From: an uncultured Aquimonas sp.
Lineage (GTDB): Bacteria; Pseudomonadota; Gammaproteobacteria; Xanthomonadales; Xanthomonadaceae
Reading direction: 5' to 3'
Length of the DNA: 64,000 nucleotides
Assembly (NCBI RefSeq): GCF_937888285.1
Contig: NZ_CALART010000030.1
Coordinates: forward strand, 62,001-126,000
Shown here: positions 43,326 through 51,300 of the stretch, one piece after another
How positions within the stretch are numbered: position 1 is the stretch's first letter
How the letters are laid out: each line of letters opens with the position of its first letter
Notes under the pieces: model-generated
The model's input: only the letters and a program-made list of their open reading frames with translations
What the model was told of the DNA's origin: nothing
Database searches by the model: none
Position numbers and translations under genes: made by a program

Positions 43326-44990
43326 CTACTCCGCCCGATCGACTTCCACCCGGTCACGACCCGCGCGCTTGGCGGCGTACATGGCGGCATCCGCGCGCCG
43401 CACCAGCGATTCCAGCGTCTCACCGGGTCGCAGGCGGGCGACGCCGATGCTCAGGCTCAGGGTCGCTGAATCCGCTTCTGCCGGGCTGATGCCCTCGATG
43501 CGCAGACGACCGACCCGCTGGCGCAGCTGCTCGGCCAGGCGCGCGGCCACGTCGAGCTCGCAGCCCGGCAGCGCTGCGACCAGCTCCTCACCGCCGTGGC
43601 GGGCCAGAAGATCCTGGCCACGCAGGTTCTGCTTCAGGCAGTCCGCGACAGCGGCCAGCGCGCGGTCGCCGAGATCATGGCCGTGGCGGTCGTTCAGCGC
43701 CTTGAAGTGGTCGAGATCGATGAACAGCACGCTCAGCGGAGCGGATCCTTCCGCCATCAGTCGGCGCACGCGCTCGCTCCAGGCACGGCGGTTCAGCAGG
43801 CCGGTGAGTGGGTCGATGCTGGCCAGCTGCCGGGCCGAGTCGCGGTCGCGGCGCAGCTCCATGCTGCGGTAGGCCAGGCCCGCCGACAGCACCAGCGCTT
43901 CGAAGGCGCCCGCCGCCATGCCGGCGTTGTCCAGCCACAGCCAGCGGCTGAAGTGGCCGAACATCTGCAGGCTGCCCATCACCGTCACCGCCAGCAGCGG
44001 CGCCCAGCCGACCGCGAAGATCAGCGCATAGCGCGAGCCCCGTACCGCCGCCCAAAGAGCGGCGATCAGCAGCAGCGGGCCGCCCAGGATGATCAGTGGA
44101 TTGGTCACGCCGCGGCCAAACTGCACCAACGCCTGCACCGGCAGCAGCGACAGCAGGCTGGCGGCGACGATGGCCGCGGCCAGCGCATGCAGGCCCCAGC
44201 GCAGCCGCGGCGCGTAATGGCGCAGATTGGCGAAGCGATCGAGGAACATCGCCGCACAGGCCACCGCCGCCGCGGTGGCGATGCGTCCTGACAGCGGCGC
44301 GCCGTCCTCTGGAAACGGCAGGCCCAGCGGTGAAGCCAGGAAGGCCGACTGCAGGCCGAGAATCCACACGTAGGCCAGCAGGTAGGCGGCGTACCAGACG
44401 AAGCTGGCGTCGCGCAGGTAGGCGGCGAACATCAGCGCCATCACCGCCATGGTGAACATCACCGCCAGGGACGCGCCGGCATAGGCCAGCCAGGCCGCAT
44501 CCGCGGCGGCGTAGTCGGCCGCAGGCAGCAGGCGCAGCGCCACCGTGGACGGCAGGCTGCCGCGTGCGTCGATGTCGACCGTCAGCGGCGCACCCGCCGC
44601 AGGCAGCGACTCCAGACGAAAGGCGACATCCCCGTGCCCGGCATGCACCCCGCGCACCGGATTGAGCGCCCGCGTGGCCGGCCAGCGCTCGCCTGCGGCC
44701 TCAAGGCTGATCCGATGCAGCGGTGACACCCGCAGCTGCAGCACCCAGGCGCCCTCGGGCCAGCTGCCAGTGGCCGGCAGGATGCGCAGTCGCGCCTGCG
44801 GCTGGGTGGAAGACAGGATCCGGTTGCGCCAACCCGGGTTCGGCAAGGGCTCGAAGGCTCCAGGGGCGTCGTCGTGCACACGCTGTACCTCCACGCGCAG
44901 CTCCACCTCGGCCGCGCCGACGACACCGGCCAGCAGACAGAGGAGCAGGAACAGCAGGAGCGCGGACAGGCGCGATGGCGGCGGGATCAT
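43326..44990 (-). CDS. 7TMR-DISM diguanylate cyclase (GGEEL motif)
   Basis: A 554-residue membrane protein. A signal-like segment (LLLFLLLCLLAGVVGAAEV) precedes a short periplasmic DISM-type beta domain (~25-165). Seven membrane helices (~170-370), a short linker and a GGDEF domain follow. The active-site motif is GGEEL instead of GGDEF/GGEEF. The RxxD inhibitory site (RGQD) is intact at the right spacing. It probably makes cyclic di-GMP, or binds it if the Leu change matters. ATG 44990 is preferred to a GTG at 45032. Divergent from the porin gene. Confidence 0.87.
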   Translation of the reverse strand: MIPPPSRLSALLLFLLLCLLAGVVGAAEVELRVEVQRVHDDAPGAFEPLPNPGWRNRILSSTQPQARLRILPATGSWPEGAWVLQLRVSPLHRISLEAAGERWPATRALNPVRGVHAGHGDVAFRLESLPAAGAPLTVDIDARGSLPSTVALRLLPAADYAAADAAWLAYAGASLAVMFTMAVMALMFAAYLRDASFVWYAAYLLAYVWILGLQSAFLASPLGLPFPEDGAPLSGRIATAAAVACAAMFLDRFANLRHYAPRLRWGLHALAAAIVAASLLSLLPVQALVQFGRGVTNPLIILGGPLLLIAALWAAVRGSRYALIFAVGWAPLLAVTVMGSLQMFGHFSRWLWLDNAGMAAGAFEALVLSAGLAYRSMELRRDRDSARQLASIDPLTGLLNRRAWSERVRRLMAEGSAPLSVLFIDLDHFKALNDRHGHDLGDRALAAVADCLKQNLRGQDLLARHGGEELVAALPGCELDVAARLAEQLRQRVGRLRIEGISPAEADSATLSLSIGVARLRPGETLESLVRRADAAMYAAKRAGRDRVEVDRAE

Positions 44991-45186
44991 GGCTGGAAGG
45001 AAGCAGGATCCGCGCCAATGCCGCAAGTGCACATCGATGCGTCACCCCTTCGCAGCGCGCCATCACCCGCCGGATCGGGCGCGGACTGGCTCGATGAACG
45101 GTGGATGACACCTCGGCTCACGCGAGGTCCATCCGACCTGCAGAGACTCTCTGCCCACGCCCCGGCACCGGCCAGAACACAGCCAC

Positions 45187-45213
45187 ATGACACGCGAATG
45201 ACGTCTGGATGAC
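45187..45213 (-). promoter_or_regulatory. Pho-box-like array: three GTCAT repeats at 11-bp spacing
   Basis: ATGAC occurs at 45187, 45198 and 45209 on the plus strand, i.e. GTCAT three times on the minus strand with exactly 11-bp periodicity. A Pho box is two or more CTGTCAT half-sites repeated every 11 bp, bound by PhoB. The array lies in the 285-bp intergenic region between a DISM-GGDEF gene and an OprO/OprP-like porin gene. A possible -10 (AAATAT, 45222-45227) lies 8 bp downstream toward the porin. Functional orientation is unresolved. Confidence 0.6.
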
Positions 45214-45275
45214 CAAGTCACAAATATGTCATCTCAATGCAATATCGTCTGCGCTTTCTCAGCCCAGCCCTGCCC

Positions 45276-46361
45276 ATGACTCCCAAGACTCCTGCCCTGC
45301 TGCTGGCGGTGGCTTTGCTGCCCGTGAGTGCGATGAGCGCCGCTTCGAACTGGAGCGTGACGCCCAGCGGCGTGTTCCAGCACGACTACACCGACTACCG
45401 CCTGCGCGGCGGCGGATCGGACGGCGCCGATGGTGCGCGGCGCAGCCGCCTGGGTCTGCGCGCACGCCACGCTTCGGGCCTGGAGCTGCGCGGTGAATGG
45501 GATTTCGCCAGCGGGGCGGCGACCGATCTGTTCGCCGAGCTGCCGCTGGGCGGTGGGCGCCTGCGGCTCGGCCAGTACAAGCAGCCGTTCTCACTGGAAG
45601 AGCTGGGCTCGTCGCGCGACCTGGTCCTGCTCGAGCGTTCGCAGGTGCACGATGCCTCCACCATCGGCCGCCGCGTCGGGGTGATGTGGACCCAGCCGAT
45701 CGCTGGCCTGCAGCTGCAGGCCAGCGCCTTCGCCGGCAACGCCGAGCAGGTGTCGGGCAGCGCGGGCACCGCCCTGCGACTCGTCCGCACCGCGCGGCCG
45801 GACATGCACCTGGGCGTGGCGCTCGCCTACGAGCAGCGCGAGGACGAGCGCCTGCGCCTGCGCGCACGTCCGGAGTCGCGGCTGCTGCCGCTGACCCCGC
45901 TCGACGTGGGCAACTTCCGCGAGGTCGACAGCAGCCTGCGCATCGGCACCGAAGCCGCATGGCTGCGCGGCAGCTGGCTTGTGCAGGGCGAGGCTTTCGC
46001 GCTGCGGGGACAGCGTCGCGGCGCCGACCCGGACGGCGCAGGCGCCTACCTGCAGGCCAGCTGGCTGAGCGGAGGCCACGCCCGCAGCCTGCGCGACGGC
46101 AGCCTCCGCAAGCCGGCCTTCGAGCCGGGCCAGCGCGCCTGGGAGCTGAGCGCGCGCTTGGGCCGCGTGGAGTTCGACCTCGGAGATGATGCGCTGGGCA
46201 CGCAGACCCAGCTCGGTATCGGCGCTGCGTTCTACGTCGGGCCGCACTGGCAGTTCGCGCTGGAGCACAGCGAATACCGCGCCGAGCAGACGGCCCTCGC
46301 GCCGCGCCCCGGCGACTACCGCGGACGCTTCAACAGCCTGCGCGCACAATTCAGCTTCTGA
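45276..46361 (+). CDS. OprO/OprP-type phosphate-selective porin-like protein
   Basis: A 361-residue outer-membrane beta-barrel protein with a signal peptide (ALLLAVALLPVSAMSA). Porin_O_P features are GRLRLGQYKQPFSLEELGSS, LVLLERSQV, GAYLQASWLSGG and the RAWELSARLGRVEFDL block. The C-terminus is RAQFSF, with the terminal Phe needed for outer-membrane assembly. Members in Pseudomonas take up phosphate or polyphosphate under phosphate starvation, which agrees with the Pho-box-like repeats upstream. An in-frame ATG at 45237 is possible, but ATG 45276 gives the better signal peptide. Confidence 0.85.
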   Translation: MTPKTPALLLAVALLPVSAMSAASNWSVTPSGVFQHDYTDYRLRGGGSDGADGARRSRLGLRARHASGLELRGEWDFASGAATDLFAELPLGGGRLRLGQYKQPFSLEELGSSRDLVLLERSQVHDASTIGRRVGVMWTQPIAGLQLQASAFAGNAEQVSGSAGTALRLVRTARPDMHLGVALAYEQREDERLRLRARPESRLLPLTPLDVGNFREVDSSLRIGTEAAWLRGSWLVQGEAFALRGQRRGADPDGAGAYLQASWLSGGHARSLRDGSLRKPAFEPGQRAWELSARLGRVEFDLGDDALGTQTQLGIGAAFYVGPHWQFALEHSEYRAEQTALAPRPGDYRGRFNSLRAQFSF

Positions 46362-46452
46362 GCAAAGCCGCTTCCGATCGGGGTCACTTACGCGGAGAAC
46401 CTCTTCTCAGTAGGGCCGGGCATGAGCAGGGCCATGCCGGCCCTTGCGCGCA

Positions 46453-46487
46453 GGCGCGGCTGGCGCGGCTGGCGCGGCTGGCGCGGG
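46453..46487. repeat. 9-bp tandem repeat (GGCGCGGCT)
   Basis: Three complete copies of GGCGCGGCT plus a partial fourth, directly before the REP cluster. Confidence 0.75.
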
Positions 46488-46512
46488 CAAGGTGAGCCTG
46501 AGAGCACGCGCT

Positions 46513-46578
46513 GGCGGATGCGCTGCGCTTATCCTCCCTGCGAACACGAGTGACGCCGCAGCGTCATCGAAGCCGCAG
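46513..46578. repeat. Long direct repeat, copy 1 (contains REP family B)
   Basis: About 64 bp (REP B unit plus CGAACACGAGTGACGCCGCA and the following GCGTCATCGAAGCCGCA) recur at 46688-46753 with only a few differences, 175 bp downstream. Confidence 0.85.
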
Positions 46579-46589
46579 GCAGGTGCGCG

Positions 46590-46619
46590 CGTAGGGTACA
46601 TAAGCGCAGCGCATGTACC
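46590..46619. repeat. REP family B, inverse copy
   Basis: CGTAGGGTACATAAGCGCAGCGCATGTACC lies between the two long direct-repeat copies in opposite orientation; GGTACAT/ATGTACC pair. Confidence 0.8.
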
Positions 46620-46687
46620 AGAGCAATGCCACACGCCCGAATCCAGGCAGAGACATCAGGAAAATCGCCGCGTCTGCGTCACCGGCT

Positions 46688-46753
46688 GGCGGATGCGCTG
46701 CGCTTATCCGCCCTACGAACACGAGTGGCGCCGCAGCGTCATCGAAGCCGCAT
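46688..46753. repeat. Long direct repeat, copy 2 (contains REP family B)
   Basis: Second copy of the 46513 repeat. The REP core here is identical to that at 43028-43057. No gene is supported in 46362-46797. Confidence 0.85.
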
Positions 46754-46797
46754 ACCCAAGGGCGCCTAGAACATCGCCACACGCCCCTCTCTCGTTC

Positions 46798-48300
46798 CTA
46801 AGCCACGCCCTCACCCACAGGCTTCACGCCCTTGAAGGACTTGCTCGCGCCGACCGGCCCAAGCTCGACCGCAGCGCGGTCGACCACGCGCTGCACGCGG
46901 AGATCGATCAGGGTGGCCTGGTTTGGGCGCAGCACCTGCCGCAGCAGGGTCGGCTCGGCGTGGATCGCCGCCGCGGCGTAGCGAACGAAGCCCTGCTCGG
47001 GCCGCACCCGCAGCTGCAGGCCCAGGCGGTCCACCCCGGGCCGCGCTGGGCGCAGCACGCGCTCCGGTTTGCGCGGATCGGCGATGGCCTCGCTGCCGGT
47101 CATCAGATCGTGGTTGAACAGGAAGCTGAGCGTGCCCGCATGCCGGCTGTTGCGCTGGCGATCGCGCAGGAAGCCCTCCGGCAGCAGGTTGGGGCTGTCC
47201 TGCACGCCGGTCAGGACCAGGTCGTAGTCCTTCAGCGCATGGCCTTCGCTGTCCTGCAGCCTGAAGATCACCAGGCTGCTGCGGTCGTGGATGTGCACGC
47301 GATCCGGCAGCACCGGCACCTGCTCGATCTCGACCCGCTCAGCGGCCTGCACCGCCTCGGATTCCGCATCGAAGGCATCGGCCAGCGCCGCATAGGCCGC
47401 AGGAGTGCCGACCTGCAGGCAGCGCAGGATCGCCCGCACCGTCTCGTCGCCCTGCCCGCCAGCCTGCGCCGACACGCCGCGCAGGATGCCCATGCTGGCG
47501 CCCGAGTGGGCGACGCCGGCCATCAGCCGGAAGGCGGTGCGCGGCGCGCGCTTCAGACCGCCGACCGGCTCCAGCCGTCCCGGGTCACCGCCGCGGCCCT
47601 GCTCGAGCACCAGCAGGCCGGCATTGAGGTTGGCTGAAGCGACGCGCACGACACCGTCGCTGGCGCTCTCGCCGGTGTAGGGGTTGAGGTGGTCATAGAG
47701 CTTGCGATCGATGCTCTGCCCGGTCAGCACGAAGGGATAGACGCCGCTGCCGTCGTCGCCACCGGGCGCGCCGAAGCGGCCGCGGCACCAGGCCTCGTTG
47801 AGCGCCCAGGCCTCGGGGCTGCCCTGCTCCAGCCAGTCGAGCACGCCGGCGCCGGGCTCCACGCCCTGTGCGAGGGTCTTCAAGCGACTCAGGCGCCCCT
47901 TGCCGAGCTGGGCCAGGGCGCTGCCGAAGTTGGCCGGCGCGAGCATCACCAGGTGGCTCATCGGGCACGGCGGGGCGCTGCGCGGCTGCACGTGGTAGCG
48001 CCACCACCATTCACGGGCCAGCGGGCCACCGGTGCTGTGGGTGATCACCGCGAAGCGGCGGCCGGCCTGGACCAGGGCGCCGAGCTCGCGCTCAAACGCC
48101 GCCTGCAGGGCGCGGGCAAGGTCCTCCATCCGCACTTCGTCGTGGAAGGACACATAGCGACCGAGGTGGATGTCGCGCAGTTCGAGCCCTGCACCGCGCG
48201 CCGCGTATTCGGCCGCCAGTCGCTCCGGCAGGCCGCCGTAGGTTTCGGTGCTGGTCACCGACCAGCCGTGCAGGAAGACGAGGACATCGGGCAGCGGCAT
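46798..48300 (-). CDS. Lipase/phospholipase-like alpha/beta hydrolase
   Basis: A 500-residue protein without a signal peptide. It starts VLVFLHGWSVTSTETYGGLP and has a nucleophile elbow THSTGG with Ser89, matching esterase/lipase and PGAP1/LCAT-like hydrolases. MLAPANFGSALAQLGKGRLSRL follows, as in large lipases. A C-terminal ~180-residue beta-rich domain (SSLVIFRLQDSEGHALKDY) resembles the extra domain on some bacterial phospholipases. It could be a T6SS lipase effector (Tle), given the T6SS locus at 55-64 kb, but no PAAR, VgrG or immunity gene is next to it. GGAG lies 8 nt before ATG 48300. Confidence 0.78.
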   Translation of the reverse strand: MPLPDVLVFLHGWSVTSTETYGGLPERLAAEYAARGAGLELRDIHLGRYVSFHDEVRMEDLARALQAAFERELGALVQAGRRFAVITHSTGGPLAREWWWRYHVQPRSAPPCPMSHLVMLAPANFGSALAQLGKGRLSRLKTLAQGVEPGAGVLDWLEQGSPEAWALNEAWCRGRFGAPGGDDGSGVYPFVLTGQSIDRKLYDHLNPYTGESASDGVVRVASANLNAGLLVLEQGRGGDPGRLEPVGGLKRAPRTAFRLMAGVAHSGASMGILRGVSAQAGGQGDETVRAILRCLQVGTPAAYAALADAFDAESEAVQAAERVEIEQVPVLPDRVHIHDRSSLVIFRLQDSEGHALKDYDLVLTGVQDSPNLLPEGFLRDRQRNSRHAGTLSFLFNHDLMTGSEAIADPRKPERVLRPARPGVDRLGLQLRVRPEQGFVRYAAAAIHAEPTLLRQVLRPNQATLIDLRVQRVVDRAAVELGPVGASKSFKGVKPVGEGVA

Positions 48301-48472
48301 GGCGGTCTCCACGGAATGAATTCGGCGCCTGCGCAGTGAGGCTCCAGCAGCGGAGTGCCGAGGATGGACCTTGACTCAGCGGCTGGGCGCCCGCCCACCT
48401 TTGGTGCGACATGCCAAACGCCCCTGTGTGCGGTCTCCCCGCTGACGGCGCCCGCGCAGGCGCCGCGCAGGG

Positions 48473-49441
48473 CTACGGCACAGGCGTATCCGCAGGCGCT
48501 GGCAGTTGCTCGTCGATGAAGGCCAGAAGGATGTCCATGAAGGCCTGCGGATGGGTTTCCATCGGGTTGTGCGCGGCCTCCTCGATCCATTCGAGGCGGG
48601 CGCCCGGCAAGGCCTGCGCGGTGCGCTCGGCCGCTGCAGGCGGCACCCAGGTGTCGCGACGCCCCCAAATGATCAGCTGGGCGGCGGGCAGCGCCGCCAC
48701 ATCCAGGGCTTCGGTGGCCGCCCCCTGCGCCAGCACGCGCGGCGCGGTGCCGGCCAGCAGCAGCGGCGTGCGATAGCCTTCGAGCTCGGCTTCGGTGGGC
48801 TCGCGTCCGTAGGCCGAGGCCAGGCGTGCGGCGAAGCGCTGCGGTTCGAGCATGTGGTAATGCGCGGCGACTTCGGCCCAGCGCGAGAGCGGCGGGTACT
48901 GCAGCAGGCCGGCCAGCGCACCGGGCGGTCGGCTGCGTCCGCCCAGCCCGCCGTCGACCAGCACCACGCCGGCGGCCTGTGGCCCCAGCGCCGCAGACAC
49001 CCGCGCCGCCACGCTGGCGCCCATCGAATGGCCCACCACGATCACCGGCAGCTCGCCCGCCTCATCGCGCACGATCTTGGCGACGCACTGCGACAGCGGC
49101 GCATCGGGCTCGCCGCGCGTGGTGTAGCCGTAGGGCGGCAGGTCGATGGCCAGCACCTCGTGGCCACGCTCGGCCAGCGCCGGGCCGGTCAGCCGCCACG
49201 AAAACGTTGAGCCGGCGAAGCCATGGATCAGCACGATGCGCGCGCGTGAGGCCGCGCCCGACGCCGGCATCCAGCGCTGGAAATGCCAGCGCAGCCCGCA
49301 GACTTCGGTGAAGCGCCCTTCCAGATAGGGCGACTTGCGCGGCGGCAGGCCGCGCCCCGGCATCGGCAGCAGATAGGGCAGCACCGCAGCCATCACCAGC
49401 AGACCCAGCAGTGCCACGCCCACGCGCTTCAGGACTCGCAT
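48473..49441 (-). CDS. Alpha/beta-fold hydrolase, membrane-anchored
   Basis: A 322-residue hydrolase. An N-terminal hydrophobic anchor (VGVALLGLLVMAAVLPYLL) precedes the oxyanion loop VLIHGFAGSTFSW and the nucleophile elbow GHSMGA with Ser139. The likely acid is in WGRRDTWVPP and the His in EEAAHNPMETHP. It is probably periplasm-facing. The substrate is unknown. A 172-bp gap separates it from the lipase-like gene. Confidence 0.82.
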   Translation of the reverse strand: MRVLKRVGVALLGLLVMAAVLPYLLPMPGRGLPPRKSPYLEGRFTEVCGLRWHFQRWMPASGAASRARIVLIHGFAGSTFSWRLTGPALAERGHEVLAIDLPPYGYTTRGEPDAPLSQCVAKIVRDEAGELPVIVVGHSMGASVAARVSAALGPQAAGVVLVDGGLGGRSRPPGALAGLLQYPPLSRWAEVAAHYHMLEPQRFAARLASAYGREPTEAELEGYRTPLLLAGTAPRVLAQGAATEALDVAALPAAQLIIWGRRDTWVPPAAAERTAQALPGARLEWIEEAAHNPMETHPQAFMDILLAFIDEQLPAPADTPVP

Positions 49442-49531
49442 CGTTCACCCCCCCATCGACCGGCGGCGAGCATGCCAGCGGCGGACCCCGCATCGCCAGT
49501 GGCGAGGGCGCGCTGCACTACACTGCGCGCC

Positions 49532-50110
49532 ATGTCCGACCTCGCTCTGCTGCTGTTCGGTGCCGCCCTCGTCAACAACTTCGTGCTGGCGAAGTTCCTC
49601 GGGCTGTGCCCGTTCATGGGCGTGTCGCAGCGCTTGGACTCGGCCCTCGGCCTGTCGCTGGCCACGGCCTTCGTGCTGACCCTGTCCTCGGGGCTGGCCT
49701 GGGCACTGCAGGCCTGGCTGCTGGAGCCGCTGGAGCTCGCCCATCTGCGCACCCTTGGCTTCATCCTGGTGATCGCCGCCGTGGTGCAGTTCACCGAGCT
49801 GCTGATGCGCGCGCGGGCGCCGCTGCTGTATCGCGTGCTGGGCCTCTACCTGCCGCTGATCACCACCAACTGCGCGGTGCTGGGCGTGGCCCTGCTCAAC
49901 GTGCAGGCGCGGCACTCGCTGCTGGAGGCGCTGCTGTTCGGCTTCGGCGCCTCGCTGGGCTTCGCGCTGGTCCTGCTGCTGTTCGCCCAGCTGCGCCAGC
50001 GCCTGCAGCTGGCGGACGTGCCGGCCGCATTTCGCGGCACGCCGATCGCGCTGATCACCGCAGGCCTGATGGCGCTCGCCTTCATGGGCTTCGTCGGCAT
50101 GGACCGCTGA
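49532..50110 (+). CDS. rsxA: RsxA/RnfA electron transport complex subunit (solitary)
   Basis: A 192-residue six-helix membrane protein with strong family signature: NNFVLAKFLGLCPFMGVS at the N-terminus (Cys for the half-cluster), PLITTNCAVLGVALL in the middle (second Cys) and TPIALITAGLMALAFMGFVGM at the end. RsxA/RnfA works with RsxB-G in an ion-coupled ferredoxin oxidoreductase that reduces SoxR or ferredoxin. None of the other subunits is adjacent. ATG 49532 follows a short leaderless-like context. Confidence 0.92.
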   Translation: MSDLALLLFGAALVNNFVLAKFLGLCPFMGVSQRLDSALGLSLATAFVLTLSSGLAWALQAWLLEPLELAHLRTLGFILVIAAVVQFTELLMRARAPLLYRVLGLYLPLITTNCAVLGVALLNVQARHSLLEALLFGFGASLGFALVLLLFAQLRQRLQLADVPAAFRGTPIALITAGLMALAFMGFVGMDR

Positions 50111-50127
50111 AGCACACTTTCCGCGAA

Positions 50128-51036
50128 TCAGGGCACCGGCACGCCCGCGCCAGCGCTCCACAGCGCATGCCAATCCTCGCGCGACAGCGGCAGCCGGGTC
50201 GCCGCGACCGCTTCGGCGATGCCCTCCGGGCGCTGGCTGCCGGTGATCGCCAACGGCCGGCTCGGATGGCGCAGTCCCCAGGCATAGGCGACGGTGGCAG
50301 CGCTGACGCCGAGCTCGGCGCCGATGCGATCGAGCTCGGCGCGCACGCGCTGCGCATCCTCGTCCTCACCCTTCAGCAGTCGCCCGCCGGCCAGTGGGCT
50401 CCAGATCATCGGCTGCACGCCGAGCTGCTGGCAGTGATCCAGGGTGCCGTCGTGCAGCACGGCGCGCGCCAACGGACTCAGCTCGACCTGCTGAGTGACC
50501 AGCTCGACCGCCGAATCCAGCAGTTCGAACTGCGCCGGGCTGAAGTTCGACACGCCGAAGCGCAGCACCTTGCCGGCGCGCTGCAGACGCTCGAACGCGC
50601 CCGCGACTTCGGCTACATCGAGCAGCGGATCGGGGCGGTGGATCAGCAGCAGATCGAGATGATCGGTGCGCAGCGCATGCAGGCTGTGGTCGACGCTGGC
50701 GGCGATGTGCGCGGCCGAGGTGTCGTAGCTCTTGAGGCGATGCCCCGGCCGCGCCGGCGAAACCAGACGGATACCGCACTTGCTGACCAGCTGGATGCGC
50801 GCACGGATTGATGGAGAGATCGCCAGCGCCTCGCCGAACAGCCCCTCGACCGCGTAGTCGCCATAGATGTCCGCGTGGTCGAAGCTGGTGACGCCGAGCT
50901 CCATGCAGCCCTCGATCCAGCGCAGCCTCGCTTGCGCATCCATGTCCCATTCGGCCATGCGCCAGCAGCCAGCGACGACCGGGCTCAAGCCATGGAAGCG
51001 GGCGCGTGGGAGGCTGCGGGTAGGGGAGGTGTTCAT
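50128..51036 (-). CDS. Aldo/keto reductase (YdhF-like)
   Basis: A 302-residue NADPH-dependent reductase with the catalytic tetrad D53, Y58 (FDHADIYG), K86 (LVSKCGI) and H133 (LLIHRPDP). The C-terminal cofactor block is present (ITGSQRPEGIAEAVAATRL). The physiological substrate is unknown. The upstream open frame to 51225 reads through repeat DNA; ATG 51036 is chosen. The gene converges on rsxA with a 17-bp gap. Confidence 0.9.
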   Translation of the reverse strand: MNTSPTRSLPRARFHGLSPVVAGCWRMAEWDMDAQARLRWIEGCMELGVTSFDHADIYGDYAVEGLFGEALAISPSIRARIQLVSKCGIRLVSPARPGHRLKSYDTSAAHIAASVDHSLHALRTDHLDLLLIHRPDPLLDVAEVAGAFERLQRAGKVLRFGVSNFSPAQFELLDSAVELVTQQVELSPLARAVLHDGTLDHCQQLGVQPMIWSPLAGGRLLKGEDEDAQRVRAELDRIGAELGVSAATVAYAWGLRHPSRPLAITGSQRPEGIAEAVAATRLPLSREDWHALWSAGAGVPVP

Positions 51037-51096
51037 GTGCGTTCCAATGAGCGAGGCAGAGCGTGCAGCACGCGGCGCGCGGTGGGCAATTTGAAG

Positions 51097-51134
51097 CCCC
51101 TCTCCCCCTGAGGGAAAGGGGTTGGGGAGAGGGG
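51097..51134. repeat. CCCCTCTCCCC/GGGGAGAGGGG inverted repeat
   Basis: An 11-bp stem with a 16-nt loop, the second copy of the hairpin family at 20877. It lies upstream of the aldo/keto reductase gene. Confidence 0.75.
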
Positions 51135-51168
51135 GCCATCTCGCGGCAAGATCACCCCTCTCCCCCGG

Positions 51169-51193
51169 CCCCTCTCCCACGAGGGGAGAGGGG
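51169..51193. repeat. CCCCTCTCCC/GGGAGAGGGG hairpin
   Basis: A 10-bp stem with a short ACGAG loop, third copy of the family. With 51097-51134 it makes a strand-asymmetric pyrimidine/purine patch of about 100 bp. Confidence 0.75.
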
Positions 51194-51300
51194 AGAAAGC
51201 TGCGCAACTGCGAGGTGTCGCCCACTCGGAAGAGTTGCAGCCTTCAGAAACGTAGCGGCCCGGCGCTTGGCCGGGCCGCCTTATGCATCCACCGCGGTGA

